Below, one piece after another: positions 51,561 through 60,193 of a DNA stretch of 64,000 nucleotides. The notes under the pieces are model-generated. The model did no database searches. It was not told the origin of the DNA and saw only the letters and a program-made list of their open reading frames with translations. The position numbers were made by a program, and so were the translations under genes. Each line of letters opens with the position of its first letter. Position 1 is the first letter of the stretch. This stretch comes from Lysobacter antibioticus. GTDB lineage: Bacteria; Pseudomonadota; Gammaproteobacteria; Xanthomonadales; Xanthomonadaceae. Where the stretch lies: the NCBI RefSeq assembly GCF_001442535.1, contig NZ_CP013141.1:3745951-3809950 (forward strand), written 5' to 3'.

Positions 51561-52715
51561 TTAGCGTTTAGCGTCGCTGAGCGACGGGCGCTTGCCGTCG
51601 CTGGGCGACTGCTCGACCGGGTGGTTGTCGCGGTCGACGGCGACGACTTTCTGGCCGTCGCGCAGCAGGTGGCCGCCGGCGACGACGATCCAGTCGCCGG
51701 GCTGCAGGCCCGAGTTCACCGGCACCCGCTCGGGGCCGTAGGCGCCGGTCTGCACCGGCCGCAACTTGACCGTGCCGCTGTTGAGGTCGGCGACGAACAC
51801 GGCCGTGCCGTTGGCGCTGCGCTGCACCGCCGCGAGCGGCACGCTGAGCCCGCTGGCGGCCTGGTTGGGCAGGTAGATGCGCGCGCTCTGGCCCAGCTCC
51901 AGGGTGCCGGCCGGCGCGTCGACGGTGACCCGCGCGGCGTACGTGCGCGAGGCCGGATCGGCCGCCGGCGACACCTCGCGGACCCGGCCCGGCCAACGCT
52001 GGCCGGACTGCGACCACAGTTCGATCAAGACCTCCTGGCCCGGCTTGAAGGTCGCGATCGCACCCTCGGGCACGGCGAAGGCGACTTCGCGGGCGCCGTC
52101 GGCGGCCAGCGCGAACACCTGCTGGCCGGCGGCGACCACCTGGCCGGCCTCGGCGCTGCGGCTGGCGATCACGCCGGCACTCGGTGCGCGCAGATGGGTA
52201 TAGGCAGACTGGTTGCGCGCGACCTCGAGGTTGGCGCGGGCGGCGTTGACCTGGCCGAGCGCGGCCTTGGCCGCGGCGTCCTGGGCGTCCTGGGTCGAAC
52301 GGCTGACCAGTTGGTCCTTGGCCAGCTGCGAGTAGCGGACCTGGTCGGCGCGGGCACGGCCGTAGTCGGCCTCGGCGGCGGCGAGCTGGGCCTGGGCCGC
52401 ACGGGCCTGGGCCTCCAGATCGCCGGCATCGAGTATCGCCAGCACCTGGCCTGCGGCAACATGGGCGCCGACGTCGACCTTGCGCTCGATCAGCTTGCCG
52501 CCGACCCGGAACGACAGCGGGCTCTCCTCGCGGGCCCGGACCTCGCCGGCGAAGGCCGAGACCCCGTTGACCGCACCGCCCGGGCGGGCGACCAGCACCG
52601 GCCGCGGGGACTCTTCGACCTGTTGGCCGTTGCCGCAGGCCGTCAGGACCAGCATGAGCGCCGCGCCGAACAGCATCGGGGCGGTGGGCGCGGCGGTAAA
52701 AGTCCGGTGGCGCAT
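51561..52715 (-). CDS. RND efflux periplasmic adaptor (membrane fusion lipoprotein)
   Basis: A protein of 384 residues from the Met at 52715, or 389 from 52730. The lipobox LTAC near residue 27 anchors it to the inner membrane. The chain then follows the MFP order: barrel-sandwich hybrid half 1 (LSFRVGGKLIERKVDVGAHV), a helical hairpin of about 70 residues (QARAAQAQLAAAEADYGRAR), half 2 with AEAGQVVAAGQQVFALA, and the beta-barrel domain. GAGG eight bases before the Met at 52715 favours that start. It links the permease to TolC. A divergent TetR regulator is 76 bases away. Confidence 0.92.
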   Translation of the reverse strand: MRHRTFTAAPTAPMLFGAALMLVLTACGNGQQVEESPRPVLVARPGGAVNGVSAFAGEVRAREESPLSFRVGGKLIERKVDVGAHVAAGQVLAILDAGDLEAQARAAQAQLAAAEADYGRARADQVRYSQLAKDQLVSRSTQDAQDAAAKAALGQVNAARANLEVARNQSAYTHLRAPSAGVIASRSAEAGQVVAAGQQVFALAADGAREVAFAVPEGAIATFKPGQEVLIELWSQSGQRWPGRVREVSPAADPASRTYAARVTVDAPAGTLELGQSARIYLPNQAASGLSVPLAAVQRSANGTAVFVADLNSGTVKLRPVQTGAYGPERVPVNSGLQPGDWIVVAGGHLLRDGQKVVAVDRDNHPVEQSPSDGKRPSLSDAKR

Positions 52716-52741
52716 TGCGGTTAGCCTCATCGCGAATTAAT

Positions 52742-52755
52742 GTACTTGCCAGTAC
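52742..52755. promoter_or_regulatory. Candidate TetR operator in the divergent intergenic region
   Basis: GTACT-tgcc-AGTAC (52742-52755) is a perfect 5-bp inverted repeat, followed by GTACT-like TGTATAAAT whose TATAAAT at 52758-52764 could be a -10 for the plus-strand TetR gene. The position between the two divergent starts fits a repressor site for both. Confidence 0.5.
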
Positions 52756-52791
52756 TGTATAAATAACGAACCCGGTAGTCCAGTATTCCTT

Positions 52792-53457
52792 ATGTCCTCG
52801 CCCCGACCCTCCAGCCCCCCGACGTCACCGGCCAAGCCGGCCGGCCCAGGCCGTCCGAAGGACCTCAGCAAGCGCAACGCGATCCTCGACGCGGCCAAGC
52901 GCCTGTTCCTTGTCGATGGCTTCGACGGGGTCAGCATGGACCAGATCGCCGCCGGGGCCGGGGTCTCCAAGCTCACCGTCTACAGCCATTTCGGCGACAA
53001 AGAGACCCTGTTCGGCGCCGCGGTCAAGGCCTATTGCGAGCAGCACCTGCCGCCGCTGATGTTCGTGCCCGACCCGGCCACGCCGCTGCGCGAGCGCCTT
53101 CTGGCGATCGCCAACGCCTTCTACGAGATGGTCAGCTCGCCCGAGGCGATCCAGATTCATCGTCTGTTGTGCTCGCCCCAGGTCGCCCAATCGCCGCTGT
53201 CGAAGATGTTCTGGGAGGCCGGGCCGCAGCGCCTGCACGACGAATTCACCGCCTTGCTGCAGCGCCGGGTCGAGGCCGGCGAGCTGGAGATCGACGACGT
53301 GCCCCGCGCCGCGCCGCAGTTCTTCTGCCTGGTCAAGGGCGAACCGCACGCTTTGCTGATGTTCGGCTGCGGCGCGCCAGGCCGGACCGAGGTGCGCGCG
53401 CACATCGACGCCTCGGTGTCGATGTTCCTGCGTGCCTACGCCCGCCGCGAGCGCTGA
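52792..53457 (+). CDS. TetR-family transcriptional regulator
   Basis: A 221-residue repressor. After a disordered Pro/Ser-rich stretch of about 25 residues, the HTH is clear: ILDAAKRLFLVDGFDGVSMDQIAAGAGVSKLTVYSHFGDKETL, shown by its recognition part VSKLTVYSHFGDKETLF. The C-terminal half (LPPLMFVPDPATPLRERLLAIANAF etc.) forms the ligand pocket. It is transcribed away from the adaptor-permease pair and is the obvious local regulator. Ligand unknown; a pump substrate is the usual case. Confidence 0.92.
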   Translation: MSSPRPSSPPTSPAKPAGPGRPKDLSKRNAILDAAKRLFLVDGFDGVSMDQIAAGAGVSKLTVYSHFGDKETLFGAAVKAYCEQHLPPLMFVPDPATPLRERLLAIANAFYEMVSSPEAIQIHRLLCSPQVAQSPLSKMFWEAGPQRLHDEFTALLQRRVEAGELEIDDVPRAAPQFFCLVKGEPHALLMFGCGAPGRTEVRAHIDASVSMFLRAYARRER

Positions 53458-53611
53458 AACCGCCGCGCCGAGGCCCGAAACCCGCACGGTGCCGAGAGTT
53501 CCGGTGACTTTCGGCACTAAGCCCGGGCCCGGGCGTGGTTAATTCTTTTGCTCCGGGGGTCGCGTGGTCCCGGTAGAATTCGCAGTTCCCACGCAACATG
53601 AAGACGCCCCG

Positions 53612-54280
53612 ATGACGACGCTCGATTACGCAAAAGCACGTGAACTGATGGTCGAACAACAGGTTCGGCCGTGGGACGTGCTCGACCCGCGCGTGCTCGA
53701 TGTGCTGGCCGCTTTGCCGCGTGAGGCCTTCGTCGACGAAGCGCACCGCAATCTGGCCTATACCGACGTGCAGCTGCCGTTGGCGCACGGCGAATTCATG
53801 ATGAAGCCGGTGCTCGAAGGCCGCACGCTGCAGTCGCTCGCGGTCGACCCGACCGACGATGTGCTCGAGATCGGCACCGGCAGCGGTTACCTGACCGCCT
53901 GCCTCGGCCGTCTCGCCCGCGAAGTGGTCAGCCTGGAACGCCACGCCGACCTCGCCGCGACCGCGCGCAAGCGCCTGGCCGCGCAATCGATCAACAATGT
54001 CCAGGTCGTCGATGCCGACGCCCTGACGTACCGCACCGACCGCCGCTTCAACGCGATCTGCGTGACCGGCGCGGTCTCGGAAATTCCGCCGCAGTGGTTG
54101 CAGTGGTTGCAGCCCAACGGCCGTTTGTTCGTCGTCCGCGGCCGCTCGCCGGCCATGGAAGGACTGCGGGTCACCGCCGGCGAACGCAACGATGTCAACG
54201 CTGCGCGCATCCAATCGTTGTTCGAAACCGACCTCCCCTATCTCGTCGGCGCGGCCCCCGCGCCTGCCTTCGAGTTCTGA
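53612..54280 (+). CDS. pcm: Protein-L-isoaspartate O-methyltransferase-like protein
   Basis: A 222-residue SAM-dependent methyltransferase. The SAM-binding region is DDVLEIGTGSGYLTACLG near residue 85; the isoaspartate-type start is VRPWDVLDPRVLDVLAALPRE, and the FV(D)EAHRNLAYTDVQLPL segment follows. Compared with canonical Pcm, part of the central loop is shorter. It repairs isoaspartyl damage in proteins if it acts as in its family. The start at 53612 is the Met that opens the conserved fold. It precedes tolC by 17 bases, an order known in xanthomonads. Confidence 0.88.
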   Translation: MTTLDYAKARELMVEQQVRPWDVLDPRVLDVLAALPREAFVDEAHRNLAYTDVQLPLAHGEFMMKPVLEGRTLQSLAVDPTDDVLEIGTGSGYLTACLGRLAREVVSLERHADLAATARKRLAAQSINNVQVVDADALTYRTDRRFNAICVTGAVSEIPPQWLQWLQPNGRLFVVRGRSPAMEGLRVTAGERNDVNAARIQSLFETDLPYLVGAAPAPAFEF

Positions 54281-54297
54281 ACGCTCAAGGAAGCCGC

Positions 54298-55713
54298 ATG
54301 ATCCGCCGCCCTCTCGTTCTTGCCCTGGCCTTATCCCTGCTGCCGGCCGTCGCGTCGGCGGAAGACTTGTTGCAGACCTATGAACTCGCGCGCCAGGGCG
54401 ATCCGCAGCTGTCGGCGGCCGAATCCAACCGTCTGGCGACCAAGGAAGACCGCATCCAGGCCCGCGCCGCGCTGCTGCCGTCCTTGTCGGGCACGGCGCG
54501 GCTGACCCGCAGCCGCACCACCACCGAAGGCGGTTCGGGCAGCAGCGATCCGACCGATCCGGATCCGATCCCGGCCGGGGTCGACTTTCGTTCCGACAGC
54601 ACCTCGCGCAACTACTCGCTCGCCGCGAGTCAGATGATCTACAACCGCGCCAGCATCAAGACCTACCAGGGTCAGAATGCGATCAGCCAGGCCAGCGACT
54701 TCACCCTGGAGTCGGCCAGCCAGGAACTGATCACGCGCACCTCGGCGGCCTACTTCGACGTGCTGGTCAAGCTCGAGAACCTCGCCGCCGCCGAAGCCGC
54801 CGAAACCGCGTTGCAGAAGCAGTTCGACTACGCCTCCAAGCGCCTGGAAGTCGGCCTGGCGCCGATCACCGACGTGCACGAAGCGCGCGCGCAGTACGAC
54901 ACCGCCCGCGCCGGCACCATCACCGCGCGCAACGCGGTCGAAGACGCCTACCAGGGCCTGAGCCAGATCACCGGCCAGCCGGTGCGCGCACTCAAGGCCT
55001 TGCCGGCCGACTTCAAGCCGAACCTGCCGGAAGCGCAGGACGTCGAAGGTTGGGTCAACAACGCGGTGCAGAACAACCCTTCGCTGCGTGCGCAAGACCT
55101 GCAGGTGCGCGCCGCCGAAATCGGCGTGGAAACCGCGCGCGCCGGCCATTGGCCGACCCTGAGCTTGAACGGCAGCTACGGCGACAACGCCAACTGGGGC
55201 GACCGCACCTTCATGGGTCAGACCATGAACGCGCCCGGCAACGCCAACCACGGGCCGAGCATCGGCTTGGAACTGTCGGTGCCGTTGTATGCGGGCGGCC
55301 GCATCCAGTCCGGCGTGCGCCAGGCCCTGGCGCGTCGCGACGCCGCCCAGGACGAACTCGAACGGCAGAAGCGCCTGCTCGTGCGCACCACCCGCAACGC
55401 CTACCAGACCCTGGTCGCCGGCATCAGCGAAGTCGAAGCGCGCCGCCTCGCCCTGGTCTCGGCGCAAGCCGCCTACGACGCCTCGCAGGTCGGCCTGGAA
55501 GTCGGCACCCGCACCGTGCTGGACGTGTTGAACAACCAGCGCACCCTGCTGGAAGCGCAGCAGGCCTATGCCCAGTCCAAGTACAACTACCTGCAGAACC
55601 GCCTGCTGTTGGAACAGGCCGCCGGCTCGCTCGATGTCGCCGACGTGCAGGACATCAACCGCTTGCTGACCGCCGACGCGGCGACCAACCTGGCACCGCC
55701 GCAGGCGCAATAA
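54298..55713 (+). CDS. tolC: TolC-family outer-membrane channel
   Basis: A 471-residue outer-membrane efflux protein. Residues 1-21 (MIRRPLVLALALSLLPAVAS plus A) are a signal peptide. The repeated helical-hairpin domains follow: LQTYELARQGDPQLSAAES and GLAPITDVHEARAQYDTARA in the first half; AQVGLEVGTRTVLDVLNNQ, given as VGLEVGTRTVLDVLNNQ, in the second. A Ser/Asp/Pro loop at residues about 75-95 is an insertion. It forms the trimeric exit duct for tripartite pumps, the RND pump encoded 2.8 kb away being a natural client. AAGGA is five bases before the ATG. Confidence 0.95.
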   Translation: MIRRPLVLALALSLLPAVASAEDLLQTYELARQGDPQLSAAESNRLATKEDRIQARAALLPSLSGTARLTRSRTTTEGGSGSSDPTDPDPIPAGVDFRSDSTSRNYSLAASQMIYNRASIKTYQGQNAISQASDFTLESASQELITRTSAAYFDVLVKLENLAAAEAAETALQKQFDYASKRLEVGLAPITDVHEARAQYDTARAGTITARNAVEDAYQGLSQITGQPVRALKALPADFKPNLPEAQDVEGWVNNAVQNNPSLRAQDLQVRAAEIGVETARAGHWPTLSLNGSYGDNANWGDRTFMGQTMNAPGNANHGPSIGLELSVPLYAGGRIQSGVRQALARRDAAQDELERQKRLLVRTTRNAYQTLVAGISEVEARRLALVSAQAAYDASQVGLEVGTRTVLDVLNNQRTLLEAQQAYAQSKYNYLQNRLLLEQAAGSLDVADVQDINRLLTADAATNLAPPQAQ

Positions 55714-55744
55714 CGCGGCGATCCGGATACGTTCGGAGCCCTAC

Positions 55745-55774
55745 GAAAAACCGCCGGCCCACCGGCGGTTTTTT
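55745..55774 (+). terminator. Intrinsic terminator of pcm-tolC
   Basis: AAAAACCGCCGG and CCGGCGGTTTTT pair (55746-55757 with 55762-55773) around a CCCA loop. It lies 32 bases after tolC. Confidence 0.92.
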
Positions 55775-55800
55775 CGTTTGCGGCGGCGCCTGTTCCCCCT

Positions 55801-55823
55801 GTAGGAGCGGCGTGAGCCGCGAC
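55801..55823 (+). repeat. GTAG-type REP element
   Basis: A 23-base unit, GTAGGAGCGGCGTGAGCCGC followed by GAC. The stem GCGGC/GCCGC encloses a GTGA loop. It is the first of six copies after tolC, all within the 569-base gap 55714-56282. Confidence 0.9.
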
Positions 55824-55884
55824 AATGGATGCGCAGCAGCCACATCGTCGATGTGATCGATCGAGGCCGCGCATCTTCACCGGG

Positions 55885-56016
55885 GTAGGAGCGGCGCAAG
55901 CCGCGACCACGCTGCGGCAACAGCCGCGCAACCGCGGGCACCGCGGCGAATACGGCGCTCTGCGGATGGCAGCGCAATGGCTGCCGATGCGCGGTCGCGG
56001 CTCGCGCCGCTCCTAC
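55885..56016. repeat. REP-bounded element, copy 1 (about 134 bp with flanking bases)
   Basis: A plus-strand REP at 55885-55907 and a minus-strand REP at 55994-56016 bound an 86-base interior. This whole unit is repeated nearly exactly at 56048-56179, offset 163 bases. Differences are about four substitutions. The interior encodes no supported gene, though a short frame on the minus strand is shared by both copies. Confidence 0.88.
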
Positions 56017-56047
56017 TCCTGAGAGCAGCGGCGGTCAGCGGACCAGG

Positions 56048-56179
56048 GTAGGAGCGGCGCAAGCCGCGACCACGCGGCGGCAACAGCCGCGCAACCGCGG
56101 GCACCGCTGCGAATACGGCGCGCTGCGGATGGCAGCGCAATGGCTGCCGATGCGCGGTCGCGGCTTGCGCCGCTCCTAC
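56048..56179. repeat. REP-bounded element, copy 2
   Basis: Same layout as copy 1: plus-strand REP at 56048-56070, 86-base interior, minus-strand REP at 56157-56179. The near-identity points to recent tandem duplication. A 31-base spacer divides the copies. Confidence 0.88.
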
Positions 56180-56241
56180 CCGCGTGCCGGTATTTCGCGT
56201 CGATGATTTACGACGACGATGACGTTTCTACCCATCCCGCT

Positions 56242-56264
56242 GTCGCGGCTTACGCCGCTCCTAC
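56242..56264 (-). repeat. GTAG-type REP element
   Basis: The sixth copy in this cluster, minus orientation, 18 bases before the waaA stop. Its sequence equals that at 22245-22267. Confidence 0.88.
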
Positions 56265-56282
56265 AGGGGGAATTCGCCGCGC

Positions 56283-57578
56283 TCAGCGCAGCGGCGGTAA
56301 CGCCGGCTGCAACAGCGCCATGGTGCGCGCCAAGGCGCCGCGGCCCAGCTCGACCAGGGCGCGGCCGGCGTCGATCATCCTGGCACGTTCGATCGGGTCG
56401 GCCAACAGGCGCTCGACCGCGGCCTCGACCACTTCGGCGTCGGCGCCGATCCGCAACGCGCCGGCGGTTTCCAGCCGCTGCGCGATCTCGACGAAGTTGT
56501 GCAGGTGCGGGCCGGTCACGATCGGGGTGCCGGTCGCGGCCGGTTCGAGCAGGTTGTGCCCGCCGATCGCCTGCAGGCTGCCGCCGACGAAGGCGACGTC
56601 GGCGCAGGCGTAGAAGCTCATCAGTTCGCCGAGGGTGTCGATGACGAAAACATCGTCGCCGGGCTGCGGCCAGCGCGCGCGCGAACGCGTCGACACCTGC
56701 CAGCCGGCGCTGCGGGCGTGTTCGGCGACCATCCGGAAGCGTTCCGGATGGCGCGGCGCCCACAACAGCAGCAGGTCGGGGAAACGCTCGCGCAGACGCC
56801 GATGCATGGTGACTGTGGCGGCCTCTTCGTCCTCGTGCGTGCTCGCGGCGATCCATACCGGCCGTTCGCCGGTGTGGCGGTGGCATTCGAGGGCGAATTC
56901 GTCGAGCGCGTCGGGCACGTTGACGTCGAATTTGAGGTTGCCGGTCTCGGTGACCTGCTCGGGGCGCGCGCCGAGTTCGACGAAACGCTCGCCGTCGGCG
57001 CGCGATTGCGCCGCCACCGTTCGCACCGTGCGCAGGGCCCGTCCCACCAAGGGCGCGAGCACCCGGTAGCCGCGCAGCGAACGCTCCGACAGGCGCGCAT
57101 TGAGGATGTAGGCCGGAATCCCGCGGTCGCGGCAACCGAACAGCAGGTTCGGCCACAGCTCGGTTTCCATGATCAGCGCCGCACAGGGCTGGTGATGGCG
57201 CAGAAAACGCCCGACCGCGCCGGGCAAGTCGTAAGGCAGATACACGTGCTCGACCGAATCGCCCCAGGCCGAACGCGCACGGTCCGAACCGGTCGGGGTG
57301 ATCGTGGTCACCAGCAGGCGCAGGTCCGGGCGGCCGCGGCGCAAGGCATTCACCAACGGAATCGCGGCGTTGACCTCGCCGACCGAGACCGCGTGCAACC
57401 ACAGGGTGCGGGTCTGCGCGGGGCCGCGATAGATCGCGTAACGCTCGAGCCAGCGCTGGAAATAGGCCGGCTGGCGGAAACCGCGCCAGATCAGGTGATA
57501 GATCGTCACCGGCGCCAACAGATACAGCGCGACCGAATACAGGCCGCGCAACAGGCGCTCGATCAAGTCCTTCCGCAT
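56283..57578 (-). CDS. waaA: 3-Deoxy-D-manno-octulosonic acid transferase
   Basis: A 431-residue GT30 glycosyltransferase that adds Kdo to lipid A precursor at the inner membrane. The N-terminal hydrophobic stretch (GLYSVALYLLAPVTIYHLI) anchors it. The catalytic Glu region is HAVSVGEVNAAIPLVNAL near residue 68, and METELWPNLL near residue 138 is conserved. The C-terminal Rossmann domain has VGGSLQAIGGHNLLEPAATG near residue 345, the CMP-Kdo site. The order tolC then waaA on opposite strands agrees with xanthomonads. Confidence 0.96.
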   Translation of the reverse strand: MRKDLIERLLRGLYSVALYLLAPVTIYHLIWRGFRQPAYFQRWLERYAIYRGPAQTRTLWLHAVSVGEVNAAIPLVNALRRGRPDLRLLVTTITPTGSDRARSAWGDSVEHVYLPYDLPGAVGRFLRHHQPCAALIMETELWPNLLFGCRDRGIPAYILNARLSERSLRGYRVLAPLVGRALRTVRTVAAQSRADGERFVELGARPEQVTETGNLKFDVNVPDALDEFALECHRHTGERPVWIAASTHEDEEAATVTMHRRLRERFPDLLLLWAPRHPERFRMVAEHARSAGWQVSTRSRARWPQPGDDVFVIDTLGELMSFYACADVAFVGGSLQAIGGHNLLEPAATGTPIVTGPHLHNFVEIAQRLETAGALRIGADAEVVEAAVERLLADPIERARMIDAGRALVELGRGALARTMALLQPALPPLR

Positions 57579-57826
57579 CCGACAAGGATAAAGCTTGCGG
57601 AGGTGATCCGGTCGTGGATGCCGTCATCGCGCACCGTGGCGGACTCGACCGGGTGCGCAAAACCGCCGATACGCGGGCATTCGCAGCTGATCGGCGCGCA
57701 GGCCGCGAGGCCCGCAGCGCAGCGCAAACCAGACACCGCCGGCATCGAACCCCGACGTGCGGATGCCCGCCGCGGTCGCGCTCGTAGCCCGTATTGCAGC
57801 GGCACTACACGCTCACCGCATAAACT

Positions 57827-58774
57827 ATGGCCATGGCCGAACCTGTCCTGCCCCCTCGCCCTTCCCTGCTGGTGCCGCGCCTGTGGCCGATGTGGCTCGC
57901 GCTGGCCGCGATGTGTTTCGGCGCGCGCCTGCCCTGGGGCCTGCAACGTGCGCTCGGCCACCTGATCGGAGTCTTCGCCCTGCGCGTGGCGAGCCAGCGC
58001 CGGCGCGCGGCCCGCATCAACCTGGCCCTGTGCTTCCCGGAAAAGACCGAGGCCGAGCGCGAAACCCTGCTGCGGCAAAGCTTCCGCGACCTCGGCATCG
58101 GTTTCTTCGAGTTCGCCCGCGCCTGGTGGGGCGAGGTCGCGCCGATGCGGCGCACGGTGCGCATCGAAGGCCTGGAGCGGCTCGACGAGGTGCGCGCGTC
58201 CGGACGCGGCGTGCTGATGATCTCCGGCCATTTCATGACCCTGGAGATGTGCGGCCGGCTGATGTGCGACCACCTGCCGCTGGCCGGCATGTACCGCAAG
58301 CACCGCAACCCGGTCATGGAATGGGCGGTCAAACGCGGCCGGCTGCGCTATGCCGCGGCCATGTTCACCAACGAAGAGATCCGCCCGGCGATGCGCCACC
58401 TCAAGCAGGGCGGCTTCCTGTGGTATGCGCCGGACCAGGACATGCGCGGCAAGGACACGGTGTTCGCGCCGTTCTTCGGCGTGCCGGCGGCGACGATCAC
58501 CGCCACCCACCAGTTCGCGCGCCTCAGCGGTTGCGCGGTGGTGCCGTTCTTCCATCGCCGCGAAGGCGCCGACTACGTGTTGCGCGTCGGTGCGCCGCTG
58601 GCCGAGTTCCCGTCCAGCGACGCCACCCAGGACAGCACCCGCGTCAACGCCCAGATCGAGGCGATGGTGCGCGAAGCGCCGAGCCAGTACCTGTGGATCC
58701 ACCGCCGCTTCAAGCGCCGCCCGCCGGGCCAGCGCTCGCCGTACAAGAAGCCGGTCGAAAACGCCCCGGCCTGA
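57827..58774 (+). CDS. Lipid A biosynthesis acyltransferase (LpxL/HtrB family)
   Basis: A 315-residue inner-membrane enzyme that adds a secondary acyl chain to Kdo2-lipid IVA. The hydrophobic N-terminus (PMWLALAAMCFGARLPWGLQ) is the membrane anchor. The catalytic motif is HFMTLE (HX4E) near residue 133, with MYRKHRNPVMEW following and PDQDMRGKDTVFAPFFG near residue 200, as in LpxL. LpxL, LpxM and LpxP cannot be told apart with certainty. A Met at 57833 is a second possible start. The gene is divergent from waaA. Confidence 0.92.
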   Translation: MAMAEPVLPPRPSLLVPRLWPMWLALAAMCFGARLPWGLQRALGHLIGVFALRVASQRRRAARINLALCFPEKTEAERETLLRQSFRDLGIGFFEFARAWWGEVAPMRRTVRIEGLERLDEVRASGRGVLMISGHFMTLEMCGRLMCDHLPLAGMYRKHRNPVMEWAVKRGRLRYAAAMFTNEEIRPAMRHLKQGGFLWYAPDQDMRGKDTVFAPFFGVPAATITATHQFARLSGCAVVPFFHRREGADYVLRVGAPLAEFPSSDATQDSTRVNAQIEAMVREAPSQYLWIHRRFKRRPPGQRSPYKKPVENAPA

Positions 58775-58807
58775 TCGGCCCGATCGGGGCCAGAACAACG
58801 CGACCGC

Positions 58808-60193
58808 TCACACCGTCGCGTCGCCCTCGTCCGGCGGTTGCGCGAGCAGGCTGCCGGCGTACAAGGCAGCCAACAACAAGGTCAGCCCGCCCCAAAAGGT
58901 CGAATAAAAGGCCAGGTGGGTGTTGAACGGGAACACCGTCACCAGCAAGGCCAGCATCGCCGGCCGCGCTGCTTCGCGTGCGCGCGCGTCGGCGACCGCC
59001 CAGGCCCGCCAGGCCAGGGCCGCACCGGCCAACCACAGCAACAGGCCGAAAGCGCCGGTTTCGGCGAGCACTTCGAGCAGCAGCTGATGCGCATGCAGCG
59101 CCGGGCCTTCGCCCCAGGACGTGGTGCGCCCGGGTTGCGGGTCGCAGGCCGGGAAGGCTTCGCGGAAACCGCGCGCGCCGACGCCGTTGAGCGGATGCTC
59201 GCCGACCATGCACAGCGCCGCGCGCCAGATGCGCGTGCGCCCGGACAGCGCGCTGTCGAGGCCTTCGACGTCGGCGCTGACGATGTGCGCGGTGCGGGCA
59301 AGACGGTCGTGCACTTGCGGGGTGGTTTGGTCCAGCACGGCCAGAGCCAGCACGCCGAACGCGAACACGCCGAGCAAGCGCTTCCAACCGAGCAGGCGCC
59401 AGCCCGACAGCACCAGCACCAGGCCGTAGGTGATCCACGAGGCGCGCGAGCCGGCCAGCACCACCACCACGCCGACCGCGGCCGCCGCGACCAACCAACC
59501 ACCGAGACGGAAACGGCGGCCGACCGCGTACAGCACGAACGGCGAGAAGCTCGCGATCACTTGGCCGAGTTTGAGATTGCACGGGCCGAGCACGCCGCTG
59601 AGGCGGTCGACGCTGGCGATCTCGGCGTCCGAACACATGCCGTGGCCGCTGATCGCCTGCTTCAGCGAGTCGATGCCGAAGAACAGCGGGCTGGTGCCGG
59701 TGAGGCCTTGCAGCAAGGCGTCGACGGTCCACAGGCCGATGATGATGGCCAAACCGCCGAAGGTGGTGCGCTGCCCCTGCCGGGTCGCGACCGCGGCCGC
59801 GACCAGCCACAGGAACGGCAGATAGCGCAGATCGACCGCGGCCTCGCGCAAGGCGCGCCCGGGGTCGACCGCATCGGTCGCCGAGATCAGTTCCGGCAAC
59901 CAGTACGCCGCGAACAGGGCACTGGTCAGCACCCAGGCCGGATCGCTGAGCAGGCGCGCGCCGGTGTTGAAGCGCACCAGCACCAGCCGCACCAGGGCGG
60001 TCAGCGCACCGAGGGTAAGTACGGTTTCGGCATAGCCCGGCGCGAACAGCAGCGCGACATAGGCCAGGATCCAGGCCGGCGCCCAGCGCCAGCCGACGAT
60101 CGCATGAGGTGCCTCGGCGGGCGGCGGCCCGGACGACGCCGTCGCCGGATCAGGCGCGGCGTGAGGCATCGACGAGTTCGGCATAGACGGCAA
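58808..60193 (-). CDS. O-antigen ligase (WaaL/Wzy_C) family membrane protein
   Basis: A 461-residue polytopic protein with about eleven to twelve hydrophobic segments. The Wzy_C-type region has AGSRASWITYGLVLVLSGW, given by its core GSRASWITYGLVLVL, and a large periplasmic loop containing VGARGFREAFPACDP and ALHAHQLLLEVLAETG, the conserved His being expected in catalysis. It would join polymer to lipid A-core at the periplasmic face. A start at 60169 (MPHAAPD) is possible. The gene overlaps the previous glycosyltransferase by 44 bases, so the two form one operon. Confidence 0.85.
   Translation of the reverse strand: MPSMPNSSMPHAAPDPATASSGPPPAEAPHAIVGWRWAPAWILAYVALLFAPGYAETVLTLGALTALVRLVLVRFNTGARLLSDPAWVLTSALFAAYWLPELISATDAVDPGRALREAAVDLRYLPFLWLVAAAVATRQGQRTTFGGLAIIIGLWTVDALLQGLTGTSPLFFGIDSLKQAISGHGMCSDAEIASVDRLSGVLGPCNLKLGQVIASFSPFVLYAVGRRFRLGGWLVAAAAVGVVVVLAGSRASWITYGLVLVLSGWRLLGWKRLLGVFAFGVLALAVLDQTTPQVHDRLARTAHIVSADVEGLDSALSGRTRIWRAALCMVGEHPLNGVGARGFREAFPACDPQPGRTTSWGEGPALHAHQLLLEVLAETGAFGLLLWLAGAALAWRAWAVADARAREAARPAMLALLVTVFPFNTHLAFYSTFWGGLTLLLAALYAGSLLAQPPDEGDATV

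Noticed and set aside
48266..51571. A 1101-codon plus-strand frame antisense to the RND permease
   Set aside because: It is His/Arg/Asp-rich with no domain, a typical antisense shadow of a GC-rich gene.
55877..56140. Minus-strand short frame repeated in both REP-bounded elements
   Set aside because: It follows from the DNA duplication and reads across REP hairpins; there is no ribosome site.
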